From assembly GCA_902625035.1 (NCBI GenBank), contig CACNZK010000002.1, positions 49,599 through 113,598 of the forward strand: DNA of 64,000 nucleotides. Direction: 5' to 3'. Below the pieces are notes generated by a model. The model ran no database searches, was not told where the DNA came from, and worked only from the letters and a program-made list of their open reading frames with translations. Both the position numbers and the translations under genes were made by a program. The DNA is from an uncultured Pelagibacteraceae bacterium. GTDB taxonomy: Bacteria; Pseudomonadota; Alphaproteobacteria; Pelagibacterales; Pelagibacteraceae. Positions 7,986 through 16,472 of this stretch are shown here, piece by piece. How positions within the stretch are numbered: position 1 is the first letter of the stretch; every line of letters begins with the position of its first letter.

Positions 7986-8903
7986 TTATCTTTTATAAGA
8001 ATTTTTTGATTTTGTTTTTAAAATTTGACCTATCTCATTTCCGAGTTCTTTAAAATTTTCTAATTTGTCGGATTTTTTTTCATAAAATCTTTTTGAACCA
8101 TCTAATGAAAAAAGTTCAGCTTCCACTGTAATTTTGTTTTCATCTATTTTAGAATGAATACCAACGGCTGTTTCACAATCTCCTTCTAAAATTTTTAAAA
8201 TATTTCTTTCTGCATGTGCTCTTTTATAAGTCTCTTTATGATTAATTTTTTTTAACATTGAAATCATATCTTTATCATTTTCTCTACACTGTATAGCAAT
8301 TATACCTTGTCCTGCACTTGGAATTATTTCCTCAATAGAAAAAATTTGTGAAATTTTATCTTCTAATTTCAAGTGCTTTATTCCAGCATAAGACAAAATT
8401 ATTGCATCATACTCACCATTCATTAATTTTTTTATTCTAGTGTCAACATTTCCCCTTATAAGTTTACAATTAAAATCAGACCTAATTTTTTTTATTTGAA
8501 ACTGGCGTCTATAAGAGGATGTTCCAATAACTGCATTCTGTTTTAAATCCTTAAATTTTTTATCTCCATTAATTATTACAATCTCTCTCGCATCAGTTCT
8601 TTCGAGAAATGTATCTGTTAAAAGACCCTTTGTCTCAATTGCTGGCATGTCTTTAAGTGCATGGACTGCAATATCAATATTATTTTTTTGAAGCTCTTGT
8701 TCAATACTACTTGAAAACAAACCTTTCCCACCAACTTCAGATAATCTCATATCTTGTATCTCATCTCCTTTGGTTGAAATTTTTTCAATAAACACATCTT
8801 CATCAACAAAATTGGTTACCTCAATAATTTTGTCTTTTACTTTTTGAGCATATAATAATGCTAACTTGCTTCCTCGAGATCCAATCTTTATTTTCTTTCT
8901 CAT
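7986..8903 (-). CDS. hemC: Porphobilinogen deaminase (hydroxymethylbilane synthase)
   Basis: HemC joins four porphobilinogen molecules into hydroxymethylbilane. The 305-residue protein shows IGSRGSKLAL (residues 7-16), the catalytic region HALKDMP with D85, GTSSYRRQFQ near 128, the RGNVDTRI motif near 150-156, and the cofactor-attachment loop LEGDCETAVG with C243, which carries the dipyrromethane. It begins the minus-strand hemCD run and is divergent from tsaD across 55 bases. The rest of the pathway (hemE, hemG, hemH) is encoded right of the origin in this window. Confidence 0.96.
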   Translation of the reverse strand: MRKKIKIGSRGSKLALLYAQKVKDKIIEVTNFVDEDVFIEKISTKGDEIQDMRLSEVGGKGLFSSSIEQELQKNNIDIAVHALKDMPAIETKGLLTDTFLERTDAREIVIINGDKKFKDLKQNAVIGTSSYRRQFQIKKIRSDFNCKLIRGNVDTRIKKLMNGEYDAIILSYAGIKHLKLEDKISQIFSIEEIIPSAGQGIIAIQCRENDKDMISMLKKINHKETYKRAHAERNILKILEGDCETAVGIHSKIDENKITVEAELFSLDGSKRFYEKKSDKLENFKELGNEIGQILKTKSKNSYKR

Positions 8904-8958
8904 AAAAAAATTATTTCTTACTTGTATTGGGATTGTACAATTATTAAAAACTATTTGA

Positions 8959-10032
8959 ATGAATAAAAAACCCTTAATTCTTGGAATAGAAACTAGCTGT
9001 GATGAAACTGCAGCATCTTTAATCTCAGAAAATGAGCAAGGAATACCAATAATTCTCTCTAATATTATTTCTAGCCAAACAGAGGTACATAAAGAATTCG
9101 GTGGAGTTGTTCCTGAACTTGCTGCTAGATCACATTTAGAGAAAATTGATTGGATTGTTCAAAAGGCTTTAGATGAAAGTGGAAAAAAAATAGACGAGAT
9201 AGATGCAGTTGCTGCAACTGCTGGACCAGGATTAGTTGTGTGTTTATCAGTTGGATTAAGTTTTGGTAAAACTTTTGCTAATTTAATTAAGAAACCATTT
9301 ATTGCAGTTAATCATTTAGAAGGTCATGCTTTAAGCCCAAGAATAAATTCAGGATTAAATTACCCATATTTATTTTTATTGATTTCAGGTGGACATTCAC
9401 AGTTTTTAAAAGTTCAAGGACTCGGAAATTATAAAAGATTGGGCACGACCATAGATGATGCTTTAGGTGAAGCATTTGATAAAACTGCAAAATTATTAGG
9501 AATAGAATTTCCCGGCGGACCCAAAATTGAAGTTTTTGCTGACAAGGGAAACCCTGAAAGATATGAGTTACCAAAACCAATTATTAATAGAGGGGGTTGC
9601 AACTTGTCATTTGCAGGCTTGAAGACTGCAGTGTTAAAAATATCAAAAAAAATAAAAACAGAACAAGATAAATTTGATTTAGCAGCCTCTTTTCAAAAAA
9701 CAATAATAGAAATTCTGTATAAGAAAACCAAAATTGCATTTTTAGAATTTGAAAAAAAAAATAATATAAAAAAAAAAATTTTTGTTGTTGCTGGTGGTGT
9801 TGCTGCTAACAAGAAAATTAGGTCCATGTTAATTGATCTATGTAAAGAAAAAAATTATGAAAGTATATTTCCTCCAATAGAACTCTGTGGTGATAATGCT
9901 GCAATGATAGGGATAGTAGGCTTAGAAAAATTTAAATTAAATCAATTCAATGATCTAAATTACCCAGCAAAACCCCGATGGGCATTAGATGAAAAAGCAA
10001 ATTTTTTAAAAGGAGCAGGTGTAAAATTATAA
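8959..10032 (+). CDS. tsaD: tRNA N6-adenosine threonylcarbamoyltransferase
   Basis: TsaD transfers the threonylcarbamoyl group to A37 of ANN-decoding tRNAs, working with TsaB, TsaC and TsaE. The 357-residue ASKHA-fold protein starts GIETSCDETAAS (residues 9-20), has the metal-binding pair in NHLEGH (H119 and H123), ISGGHSQ, the GTTIDDALGEAFDK segment, and the C-terminal VAGGVAANKKIR and CGDNAAMIG motifs. Its stop shares a base with the next start (TAATG). In many alphaproteobacteria gpsA follows tsaD; here the EVE gene follows directly. Confidence 0.97.
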   Translation: MNKKPLILGIETSCDETAASLISENEQGIPIILSNIISSQTEVHKEFGGVVPELAARSHLEKIDWIVQKALDESGKKIDEIDAVAATAGPGLVVCLSVGLSFGKTFANLIKKPFIAVNHLEGHALSPRINSGLNYPYLFLLISGGHSQFLKVQGLGNYKRLGTTIDDALGEAFDKTAKLLGIEFPGGPKIEVFADKGNPERYELPKPIINRGGCNLSFAGLKTAVLKISKKIKTEQDKFDLAASFQKTIIEILYKKTKIAFLEFEKKNNIKKKIFVVAGGVAANKKIRSMLIDLCKEKNYESIFPPIELCGDNAAMIGIVGLEKFKLNQFNDLNYPAKPRWALDEKANFLKGAGVKL

Positions 10033-10445
10033 TGCAATATTGGTTACTTAAATCCGAACCTGATGTTTGGTCAATTGATCAACAAAAAAAAGCTGGTGAA
10101 AAAGGAGCACCCTGGGATGGTGTAAGAAACTATCAAGCAGCAAAGAATTTAAAAACTATGAAAAAGGGTGATCAATGTTTTTTTTATCACTCAAATATTG
10201 GAAAAGAAATTGTTGGAATAGTAGAGGTTGTGAGAGAATATTACATTGATAAGACAGATAAATCAGGAAGATTTGTAGCGGTGACTGTTAAATTTTTGAA
10301 AAGACTGGATAATCCTGTCTCTTTAGAAGAAATTAAAAAAAACAAGGATTTAAGCCATTTATCTTTAATTAAACAAAGTAGATTATCTGTAATGCCTATT
10401 GACTCTAAAAGCTGGAAGATTTTAAATAAAATGAGTAAATATTAA
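10032..10445 (+). CDS. EVE-domain protein
   Basis: A 137-residue cytosolic protein consisting of a single EVE domain, a PUA-like fold related to YTH domains and thought to bind modified bases in DNA or RNA. Signature elements are [14 protein letters not shown] at the start, [14 protein letters not shown] with the aromatic-pocket Trp and Tyr, [10 protein letters not shown], and GIVEVVRE. Length fits the family (about 135-150). It overlaps tsaD by one base and acs follows 5 bases later, so it may be co-transcribed with both. Actual ligand unknown. Confidence 0.9.
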   Translation: MQYWLLKSEPDVWSIDQQKKAGEKGAPWDGVRNYQAAKNLKTMKKGDQCFFYHSNIGKEIVGIVEVVREYYIDKTDKSGRFVAVTVKFLKRLDNPVSLEEIKKNKDLSHLSLIKQSRLSVMPIDSKSWKILNKMSKY

Positions 10446-10450
10446 GAGAT

Positions 10451-12538
10451 ATGCCAAAAAAAAAGAAATCAAAAAAGAAAAAAAACAAAAAGACAAAGAA
10501 AAAAAAATCTTCAAAAAAAAGAGGAAAAATAAAAAGAGCCTCAAAAACTAAAAGATCTACAACCAAAAGATCTAAAAAGAAAGATATTGATAAAACATTA
10601 TCCAACGATCAAGTTATTAAAACTAAACCTGAGTGGGTAAAAAGAAGTTTAGCAAATAAAGCTCAATATCAAAAAAAATATTCTGAATCTATTAAAAATA
10701 ATAATGCTTTTTGGAAAAAAGAGGGAAAAAGAATTACTTGGATTAAACCTTACAAAAAAATTAAAGATGTCAAATATAGTAAAGACGAAGTAAGAATTAA
10801 ATGGTTTGAAGATGGTACCTTAAACGCCTCAGCTAATTGTATAGATCGTCATTTAAAAGATAAAAAAGATAAAACTGCAATTATATGGGTAGGGGATGAC
10901 CCTAAAGATACTCAAAAAATTTCTTACAAACAATTACATCAAAAAGTTTCAAAAGCAGCTAATGGTCTAAAAAAACTGGGGATAAAAAAAGGTGATCGTG
11001 TAACTATTTATCTGACAATGATACCTGAATTAGCAATACTGATGTTAGCTTGTGCAAGGATAGGTGCCATCCACTCAATAATTTTTGGTGGGTTCTCAGC
11101 AGAGTCGATTTCTGGAAGAGTTAATGATTGTAAATCAGAATTTATAATTACTGCAGATGAAGGAGTGAGAGGAGGCAAGACTATTCCTTTGAAAGCTACG
11201 ACTGATGAAGCTTTATCTAATTGCCCGGATGTAAAAAAATGTATTGTAGTCAGGAGAACTGGTAATTATGTTTATTGGGAACAAGGTCGAGATGTTTGGT
11301 ATCACGATTTAATTAAAGATGTCCCAAGTCATTGTGAACCTGAAGAAATGAGTGCGGAAGATCCTCTATTTATTCTTTATACCTCTGGATCAACTGGAAA
11401 ACCTAAAGGAGTATTACATACCACTGGTGGATATATGGTTTATGCTTCTATGACTCATCAATATATTTTCAATTATAAACCAAATGACATTTATTGGTGT
11501 ACGGCAGATATTGGATGGGTAACTGGTCATAGTTATATAATTTATGGACCGTTAGCTAATGGTGCAACCACTATTATGTTTGAAGGTGTTCCAAATTACC
11601 CTGATAGTTCAAGGTGGTGGCAGATTGTAGATAAATACAAAGTAAATACTTTTTATACAGCGCCAACAGCTATAAGAGCCTTGATGAGAGAAGGTGATGG
11701 CCCAGTTAATAAAACTTCCAGAAAATCGTTAAAATTATTGGGAACTGTTGGAGAACCCATTAATCCAGAGGCATGGATGTGGTATTATAATGTTGTTGGA
11801 AATTCTAAATGTCCTATAGTCGATACCTGGTGGCAGACAGAGACGGGAGGAATTCTTATAGCACCACAAACTGGTGCGATCCCGCTTAAGCCTGGTTCAG
11901 CAACAAAACCTTTTTATGGAATCAAACCAGTTCTAGTAAATAAAGATGGAAAAGAAATAAAAGGTGAAGGTGAAGGTAGACTTTGCATAGCTCAGTCTTG
12001 GCCAGGTCAAATGAGAACAGTATATGGTGATCATCAAAGATTTATTGATACATATTTTTCACAGTTCGATGGAAAATATTTTACTGGAGACGGATGTAAA
12101 AGAGACAAAGATGGTTATTATTGGATAACCGGCAGAGTGGATGATGTAATTATTGTATCTGGTCACAATTTAGGTACTGCTGAAATTGAAAGTGCCTTTG
12201 TTGCCCACCCAAAAGTAGCTGAAGCTGCAGTAGTTGGATATCCTCATGATATTAAGGGTAATGGTTTGTACTGTTATGTCACCCTCAACGCAGGCGAAAG
12301 TGAGACGGGCGATTTAGATAGAGAACTTAAACTTTGGGTGAGAAAACAAATAGGACCTTTGGCGACACCTGATCTAATTCATTTTACACCTGGACTTCCA
12401 AAAACAAGATCTGGAAAAATTATGAGAAGAATTTTAAGAAAAATTGCAGCAAACGAACATGGACAACTAGGTGATACAACTACTCTTGCTGATCCTAGTG
12501 TAGTGGATAGTTTGGTAGAAAATAGAAAAAATAGTTAA
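10451..12538 (+). CDS. acs: Acetyl-CoA synthetase with a lysine-rich N-terminal extension
   Basis: Acs activates acetate to acetyl-CoA through acetyl-AMP. The body matches the family well: [10 protein letters not shown], the P-loop [10 protein letters not shown] at residues 311-320, the WWQTETGG motif, [14 protein letters not shown], and the C-terminal [11 protein letters not shown] with the regulatory acetylation Lys. The unusual part is the front. Residues 1-44 hold 24 Lys and 4 Arg and no acidic residue, and homology to standard Acs begins only around residue 59. The ATG at 10451 is 5 bases after the EVE stop, with weak AAGAGAT spacing; no internal Met occurs before about residue 190, so a shorter protein would need a non-ATG start. 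Full length is 695 against about 650 normally. Confidence 0.95.
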   Translation: MPKKKKSKKKKNKKTKKKKSSKKRGKIKRASKTKRSTTKRSKKKDIDKTLSNDQVIKTKPEWVKRSLANKAQYQKKYSESIKNNNAFWKKEGKRITWIKPYKKIKDVKYSKDEVRIKWFEDGTLNASANCIDRHLKDKKDKTAIIWVGDDPKDTQKISYKQLHQKVSKAANGLKKLGIKKGDRVTIYLTMIPELAILMLACARIGAIHSIIFGGFSAESISGRVNDCKSEFIITADEGVRGGKTIPLKATTDEALSNCPDVKKCIVVRRTGNYVYWEQGRDVWYHDLIKDVPSHCEPEEMSAEDPLFILYTSGSTGKPKGVLHTTGGYMVYASMTHQYIFNYKPNDIYWCTADIGWVTGHSYIIYGPLANGATTIMFEGVPNYPDSSRWWQIVDKYKVNTFYTAPTAIRALMREGDGPVNKTSRKSLKLLGTVGEPINPEAWMWYYNVVGNSKCPIVDTWWQTETGGILIAPQTGAIPLKPGSATKPFYGIKPVLVNKDGKEIKGEGEGRLCIAQSWPGQMRTVYGDHQRFIDTYFSQFDGKYFTGDGCKRDKDGYYWITGRVDDVIIVSGHNLGTAEIESAFVAHPKVAEAAVVGYPHDIKGNGLYCYVTLNAGESETGDLDRELKLWVRKQIGPLATPDLIHFTPGLPKTRSGKIMRRILRKIAANEHGQLGDTTTLADPSVVDSLVENRKNS

Positions 12539-13158
12539 AATTTTATTCTTTCATTAAACTCTTTTTTTACAACATCCCATTTTAGAATTACAGAGTTAAG
12601 AACTATTTTACGATCTAAACTTTTTAAATCTTCTGCGATTGGTGCCCACTCAAATAATGATAAAGCGCTGGGGTTAAAGGGTAGATCAATATGATGGTTA
12701 CCCCAATCAATATTCTGTAACCTTTCATCAAAACTTTTTTTTGCTTTTTCTATAATGTCAATTGGCATTTTATTTGAAATTTCATCATCCAAAATTTTTA
12801 AAAAAATTTCTTTTGCTTTTTCAGTTTCTTGATAATTAAAATTTGCTTTCAATTTTGAAAACGTAAATAATGTGAGATCTTGAAGAGCAACTGCATAAAT
12901 ATTCCACTTAGCAAGGTTTACTGAATCCATAAATGTATCATTTTCGAAATGAAGAACATACCTGGTTCCCATCCTTGTTTTAAGGTAGCCATAAAGAGTA
13001 ACCTGGCTTACCCAAGCAGATTTTGTTTGTATAAAAGTTTCAAGTTCATCTAGGTTGCTAATTTTCCCTTTAGGGATGAAAGCTTTAAACATGGCGAAAA
13101 GATAAGTCTTAAAATCATGCCAAGTTAGGTCTCTCCACGTTAATTTATATTTCCCCAT
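12535..13158 (-). CDS. Conserved protein of unknown function next to acs
   Basis: A 207-residue soluble protein that I do not recognise. It starts [16 protein letters not shown], is rich in Trp and Phe, has no signal peptide, membrane helix or obvious catalytic motif, and contains the segment [32 protein letters not shown] at 13179 would add seven residues (MSKIGFF); I prefer the ATG at 13158. Its stop overlaps the acs stop in convergent orientation, and the symporter operon is divergent from its 5' end, so it sits inside an acetate-related locus. I have a vague recollection of similar proteins being labelled esterase, but nothing seen here supports that. Confidence 0.7.
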   Translation of the reverse strand: MGKYKLTWRDLTWHDFKTYLFAMFKAFIPKGKISNLDELETFIQTKSAWVSQVTLYGYLKTRMGTRYVLHFENDTFMDSVNLAKWNIYAVALQDLTLFTFSKLKANFNYQETEKAKEIFLKILDDEISNKMPIDIIEKAKKSFDERLQNIDWGNHHIDLPFNPSALSLFEWAPIAEDLKSLDRKIVLNSVILKWDVVKKEFNERIKF

Positions 13159-13179
13159 AAAAAACCCTATTTTTGACAC

Positions 13180-13283
13180 TTATAACTAGAAAACGCTAGC
13201 AAATTTACCAATTTTAACACTTTAATTCTATTTGATAATGGTTATGGTTTTGGCCAGTTATAACTAAAAAGAGAGAGGTATAA
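13180..13283 (+). promoter_or_regulatory. Divergent intergenic region with repeated TTATAACTA and strong ribosome site
   Basis: This 104-base gap lies between the unknown minus gene and the symporter operon. It carries the nonamer TTATAACTA twice (13180-13188 and 13258-13266); the second copy is the core of a perfect palindrome AGTTATAACT at 13256-13265. A purine-rich GAGAGAGG at 13271-13278 is a strong Shine-Dalgarno sequence 5 bases before the ATG at 13284, unusual among mostly weak sites in this window. Promoter hexamers cannot be placed with confidence. Operator function is only a suggestion. Confidence 0.35.
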
Positions 13284-13544
13284 ATGTCAAAACAAGAACA
13301 ACATTGGGAAAAATCCAAGGGTTTGCTAATGATGACGTTAGCGATTTGGTTTGTTTTCTCGATTGGCATCTTCCTATTCGGGGCTGAAATGAACGAAGTT
13401 ACGGGACCATTTGGTTATCCGTTAACTTATTGGTTCACATGTCAAGGTTCTCTTGGAATTTTCGTAATACTAATTTTCTGGTTTGCGAATAGACAAGAAA
13501 AAATTGATGAAGAGTTCGGCTTCAGTGAAAGAGGAGATGACTAA
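13284..13544 (+). CDS. DUF4212 small subunit of a sodium/solute symporter
   Basis: An 86-residue inner-membrane protein with two hydrophobic helices (about residues 15-34 and 48-67), a short middle loop around VTGPFGYPLTYWFTCQGS, and a charged tail. DUF4212 proteins are consistently encoded directly before VC_2705-type symporters and are thought to be their small subunit. Here its stop overlaps the symporter start (TAATG), so the two are translationally coupled. Codon choice (many TTC, ATC) is richer in C than in neighbouring genes, which suggests high expression. Confidence 0.9.
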   Translation: MSKQEQHWEKSKGLLMMTLAIWFVFSIGIFLFGAEMNEVTGPFGYPLTYWFTCQGSLGIFVILIFWFANRQEKIDEEFGFSERGDD

Positions 13545-15358
13545 TGATTAAAGGTAATTTTATAGACAATTTACCTAAGGTTTATGGAATCTATACAGGT
13601 GGTTTTTTAGCTTTCATAATCATTATGTCAATTGCCGAGCAGATGGGTATGACAGCGAAAACAATTGGTATTTGTTTCGTTGCCTTCACAGTAGCCATCT
13701 ATGCTATAATTGGTTATCTATCGCGTACAGCTCAAGCTGATGCGTATTACGTAGCAGGAAGACAAGTACCAACCGTGTTCAACGGAATGGCGACAGCAGC
13801 AGACTGGATGTCTGGTGCATCATTCGTTGCAATGGCAGGTGGTATTTACTTTAAGGGTTACGGTTATATGGCATTACTTGTAGGTTGGACTGGTGGATAT
13901 GTATTAGTTGCATCACTTTTAGCACCTTACCTAAGAAAATTTGGCTGTTACACAGTTCCAGATTTTATTGGTACAAGATACGGTGGTAATTTAAGTAGAT
14001 TTATGGCGGTAGTAGTATTAACTGTTGCTTCATTTACTTACGTGACTGCACAAATTAACGCCACAGGTACAATTGCATCTGTTGCACTTGATATTCCATT
14101 CCAATACGCTGTATACGTTGGACTTATAAGTATCTTACTTTGTTCAATGCTTGGTGGTATGAGAGGAGTAACTTGGACACAGGTAGCACAATATATCGTA
14201 CTTATCATAGCTTACTTATTACCAGTATTCTGGATCAGTAACAAAATGGGTGCGGGTTTCTTCCCTCACTTTATGTTAGCTGATGAAGTTTCTAGAATAG
14301 CTGAATTAGAGGCTCAGTTTGGTTTTGTTAAAAACTCTGCTGAAAATCTAAAAGAAGTGCCAAAAGGTTTGGCTGGAATAACTAAAGCTCACTCAGCGGT
14401 GAACGCAACACCTTGGGCATTTATTTCATTAGCGTTAGCGATGATGATGGGAACAGCTTCATTGCCTCACGTTATGATGAGATATTTTACTACTCCAAGT
14501 GTAAAAGCAGCTAGAAAATCAGTAGGTTGGTCATTATTCTTTATCTTCCTGCTTTATTCTTCTGCTCCGATGTTAGCGACACTATCTAAGTTGTCATTGA
14601 TTGATCCGTCACTACCAACAGGTATTATCGGTAAATCAATAGCTGAAGTTCAAGCGATAGATTGGTATCAAAACTGGAACCAAGCAAACTTAATGTTTGT
14701 AAGCGACTTTAACGGAAATGGAACTCTTGAGTTAAATGAGTTTTTCATGGGTGGTAAAGCCGTAGTGTTAGCAACGCCAGAAATAGCTGGATTACCATAT
14801 GTAATCTCAGGTCTGGTTGCTGCTGGAGGTATGGCCGCTGCCATGTCGACAGCTGATGGTTTGATTTTAGCAATTGCAAACGCAATCTCACACGATGTTT
14901 ACTATAAGATCATCGATCCAAAAGCTGAGACTGCGAAGAGACTAGTTGTTGCAAGGGTATTACTTGTAGTAATTGGTTTTGCAGGAGCAACAATCGCAGC
15001 TCTTGAGATCCAAGGTATTTTAGGTTCAGTCATCTGGGCTTTTGACTTTGCGATGTCAGGATTATTCTTCCCACTTGTACTTGGTGTATGGTGGAAGAGA
15101 GCTAACAAAGAAGGTGCTATAGCTGGTATGTTCTTAGGATTAGTTTCTGGTGCTGCTTACCTAGTTTGGGTAAGAACAGGCGGAAGTGGATTCTTAGGTA
15201 TTACTCAGTTAACATTTGGTATCTTTGGTTCAGCTGTCAGCTTAGTAGCTATGGTTGTAGTCAGTTTAATGACTCAAGCACCAAACGCTGCAACACAGAG
15301 AATGGTTGATGAGGTTCGTGTACCAGCAGGTAAATCGATCCTTGGCAAACAACACTAA
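13544..15358 (+). CDS. Sodium:solute symporter, VC_2705/ActP-like, with EF-hand-type loop
   Basis: A 604-residue inner-membrane SSS-family carrier with about thirteen hydrophobic segments. The sequence ADAYYVAGRQVP followed by NGMATAADWMSGASF is typical of the acetate/pyruvate-type ActP branch, and GGMAAAMSTADGLILA is the conserved late helix. Transport of acetate or another short organic acid with sodium is likely from family and from the nearby acs, but not proven. An extra-membrane insert near residues 340-410 contains a canonical 12-residue EF-hand loop (residues 388-399, DFNGNGTLELNE). The gene is coupled to the DUF4212 gene and followed by a clear terminator. Codon use suggests strong expression. 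Confidence 0.92.
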   Translation: MIKGNFIDNLPKVYGIYTGGFLAFIIIMSIAEQMGMTAKTIGICFVAFTVAIYAIIGYLSRTAQADAYYVAGRQVPTVFNGMATAADWMSGASFVAMAGGIYFKGYGYMALLVGWTGGYVLVASLLAPYLRKFGCYTVPDFIGTRYGGNLSRFMAVVVLTVASFTYVTAQINATGTIASVALDIPFQYAVYVGLISILLCSMLGGMRGVTWTQVAQYIVLIIAYLLPVFWISNKMGAGFFPHFMLADEVSRIAELEAQFGFVKNSAENLKEVPKGLAGITKAHSAVNATPWAFISLALAMMMGTASLPHVMMRYFTTPSVKAARKSVGWSLFFIFLLYSSAPMLATLSKLSLIDPSLPTGIIGKSIAEVQAIDWYQNWNQANLMFVSDFNGNGTLELNEFFMGGKAVVLATPEIAGLPYVISGLVAAGGMAAAMSTADGLILAIANAISHDVYYKIIDPKAETAKRLVVARVLLVVIGFAGATIAALEIQGILGSVIWAFDFAMSGLFFPLVLGVWWKRANKEGAIAGMFLGLVSGAAYLVWVRTGGSGFLGITQLTFGIFGSAVSLVAMVVVSLMTQAPNAATQRMVDEVRVPAGKSILGKQH

Positions 15359-15368
15359 ATAATCTTTT

Positions 15369-15396
15369 AAGGGGCGATTAATTTCGCCCCTTTTAA
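15369..15396 (+). terminator. Rho-independent terminator of the symporter operon
   Basis: GGGGCGA at 15371-15377 pairs with TCGCCCC at 15384-15390 around a short AT loop, followed by TTTT. It begins 12 bases after the symporter stop. It is one of only two strong GC hairpin terminators I can see in the window, and both follow genes with a high-expression look. Confidence 0.85.
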
Positions 15397-15426
15397 TTTC
15401 TAGTTTTTTCCAATATAAATTTCTTA

Positions 15427-15771
15427 ATGTCGGCTAACTTCCATCCTTTAGTATATATAATTGACTATATTCTTGGAGTAATCATGTGGACTTTGATTGG
15501 AAGGGTTGCAATGAATATTTTTCAAAGAGAGGATTCTCAATTTTTTTTCATGAGAGTCTTTGTTAAATTTACTAATCCTTTGATCAACTTATTTAAACCT
15601 ATAACTCCATCTTTTATCATACAACCAATTGTGCCTCTTTACGTTGCTTGGTTTTTTTTTATGATAAGATTTTACTTTATGCCATGGGTTTTAGGATACT
15701 CAGTAATGGGTATGCTATCATTTCCGTTAGAAAGTGAGATTTCAAGACAAATTTACCAATTTTTTAATTAA
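15427..15771 (+). CDS. YggT-like small membrane protein
   Basis: A 114-residue membrane protein with hydrophobic segments at about residues 9-28, 62-82 and 84-100. The stretch GRVAMNIF then KFTNPLINLFKPITPSFIIQPIVPLYVAWFF follows the YggT layout, where a helix ends, TxPLL...P..P appears, and a second helix follows. It is therefore probably a distant second YggT-type protein beside the one at 5911-6201. No role can be assigned. It stands alone between the terminator and rpe. Confidence 0.65.
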   Translation: MSANFHPLVYIIDYILGVIMWTLIGRVAMNIFQREDSQFFFMRVFVKFTNPLINLFKPITPSFIIQPIVPLYVAWFFFMIRFYFMPWVLGYSVMGMLSFPLESEISRQIYQFFN

Positions 15772-15811
15772 ATTAGATTTTAAAATTTGGTACTAGTTAA
15801 TTTAATAATTT

Positions 15812-16471
15812 ATGAAAAAAATACAAATTTCTCCTTCAATATTATCTGCTGACTTCAGTCAATTAGGTAATGAGATTAAAAGGCTGGAAGATGGAGGGGC
15901 AGATATGATACATGTAGATGTAATGGATGGTCACTTCGTTCCAAATTTAACTATTGGGCCTCCAGTTATCAAGACTCTCAGAAAGTATTCAGAATTAACA
16001 TTTGATGTACATTTGATGATTTCGCCTGTCCATAAATATATAAAGGATTTTGCAGATGCAGGAGCAGATATTATTACAATTCATCCTGAAGCCACTGAAG
16101 ATTTAGCAGAGTCGATTAAACATATTAAAAGTTTAAAAAAAAAGGTTGGTGTTTCTTTGAATCCAAACACAGAGGTCAACATAATTGAAAATGAATTAAA
16201 AAATGTGGATTTGATTTTAGTCATGAGTGTTTACCCGGGTTTTGGAGGGCAAAAATTTATTCCTGAAGTTATTAAAAAAATTGAACTGTTAAAAAAACTT
16301 AAAGATGATAAAAATTATAAGTACTACATTGAAGTAGATGGCGGAATAAATTTTTCAAATTCAAAAAATGTGATAAACGCAGGCGCAGATATCCTTGTAT
16401 CAGGAACTACAATATTTAAAGAAAACAACGGAAACATTAAAAAGAATATAGAAACACTTAAAGAAGTGTAG
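15812..16471 (+). CDS. rpe: Ribulose-phosphate 3-epimerase
   Basis: Rpe interconverts ribulose-5-phosphate and xylulose-5-phosphate in the pentose phosphate pathway. The 219-residue TIM barrel shows SPSILSADFSQLG (residues 7-19), the metal ligands H34 and D36 in MIHVDVMDGHFVPN, DVHLMI with H67, the VYPGFGGQKF loop and the catalytic EVDGGIN. Only one base separates its stop from the heparinase-like gene. It begins an rpe-heparinase-purH run seen in other alphaproteobacteria. Confidence 0.96.
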   Translation: MKKIQISPSILSADFSQLGNEIKRLEDGGADMIHVDVMDGHFVPNLTIGPPVIKTLRKYSELTFDVHLMISPVHKYIKDFADAGADIITIHPEATEDLAESIKHIKSLKKKVGVSLNPNTEVNIIENELKNVDLILVMSVYPGFGGQKFIPEVIKKIELLKKLKDDKNYKYYIEVDGGINFSNSKNVINAGADILVSGTTIFKENNGNIKKNIETLKEV

Positions 16472-16472
16472 A

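Noticed and set aside
10451..10585. The lysine-rich tail as a separate small gene before acs
   Set aside because: No stop codon separates it from acs and no second ATG starts acs, so a fusion is the simpler reading.
10405..10605. Phe-rich minus-strand frame over the acs N-terminal extension
   Set aside because: It is the complement of the Lys codons; Phe/Leu repeats arise from AAA/AAG read backwards.
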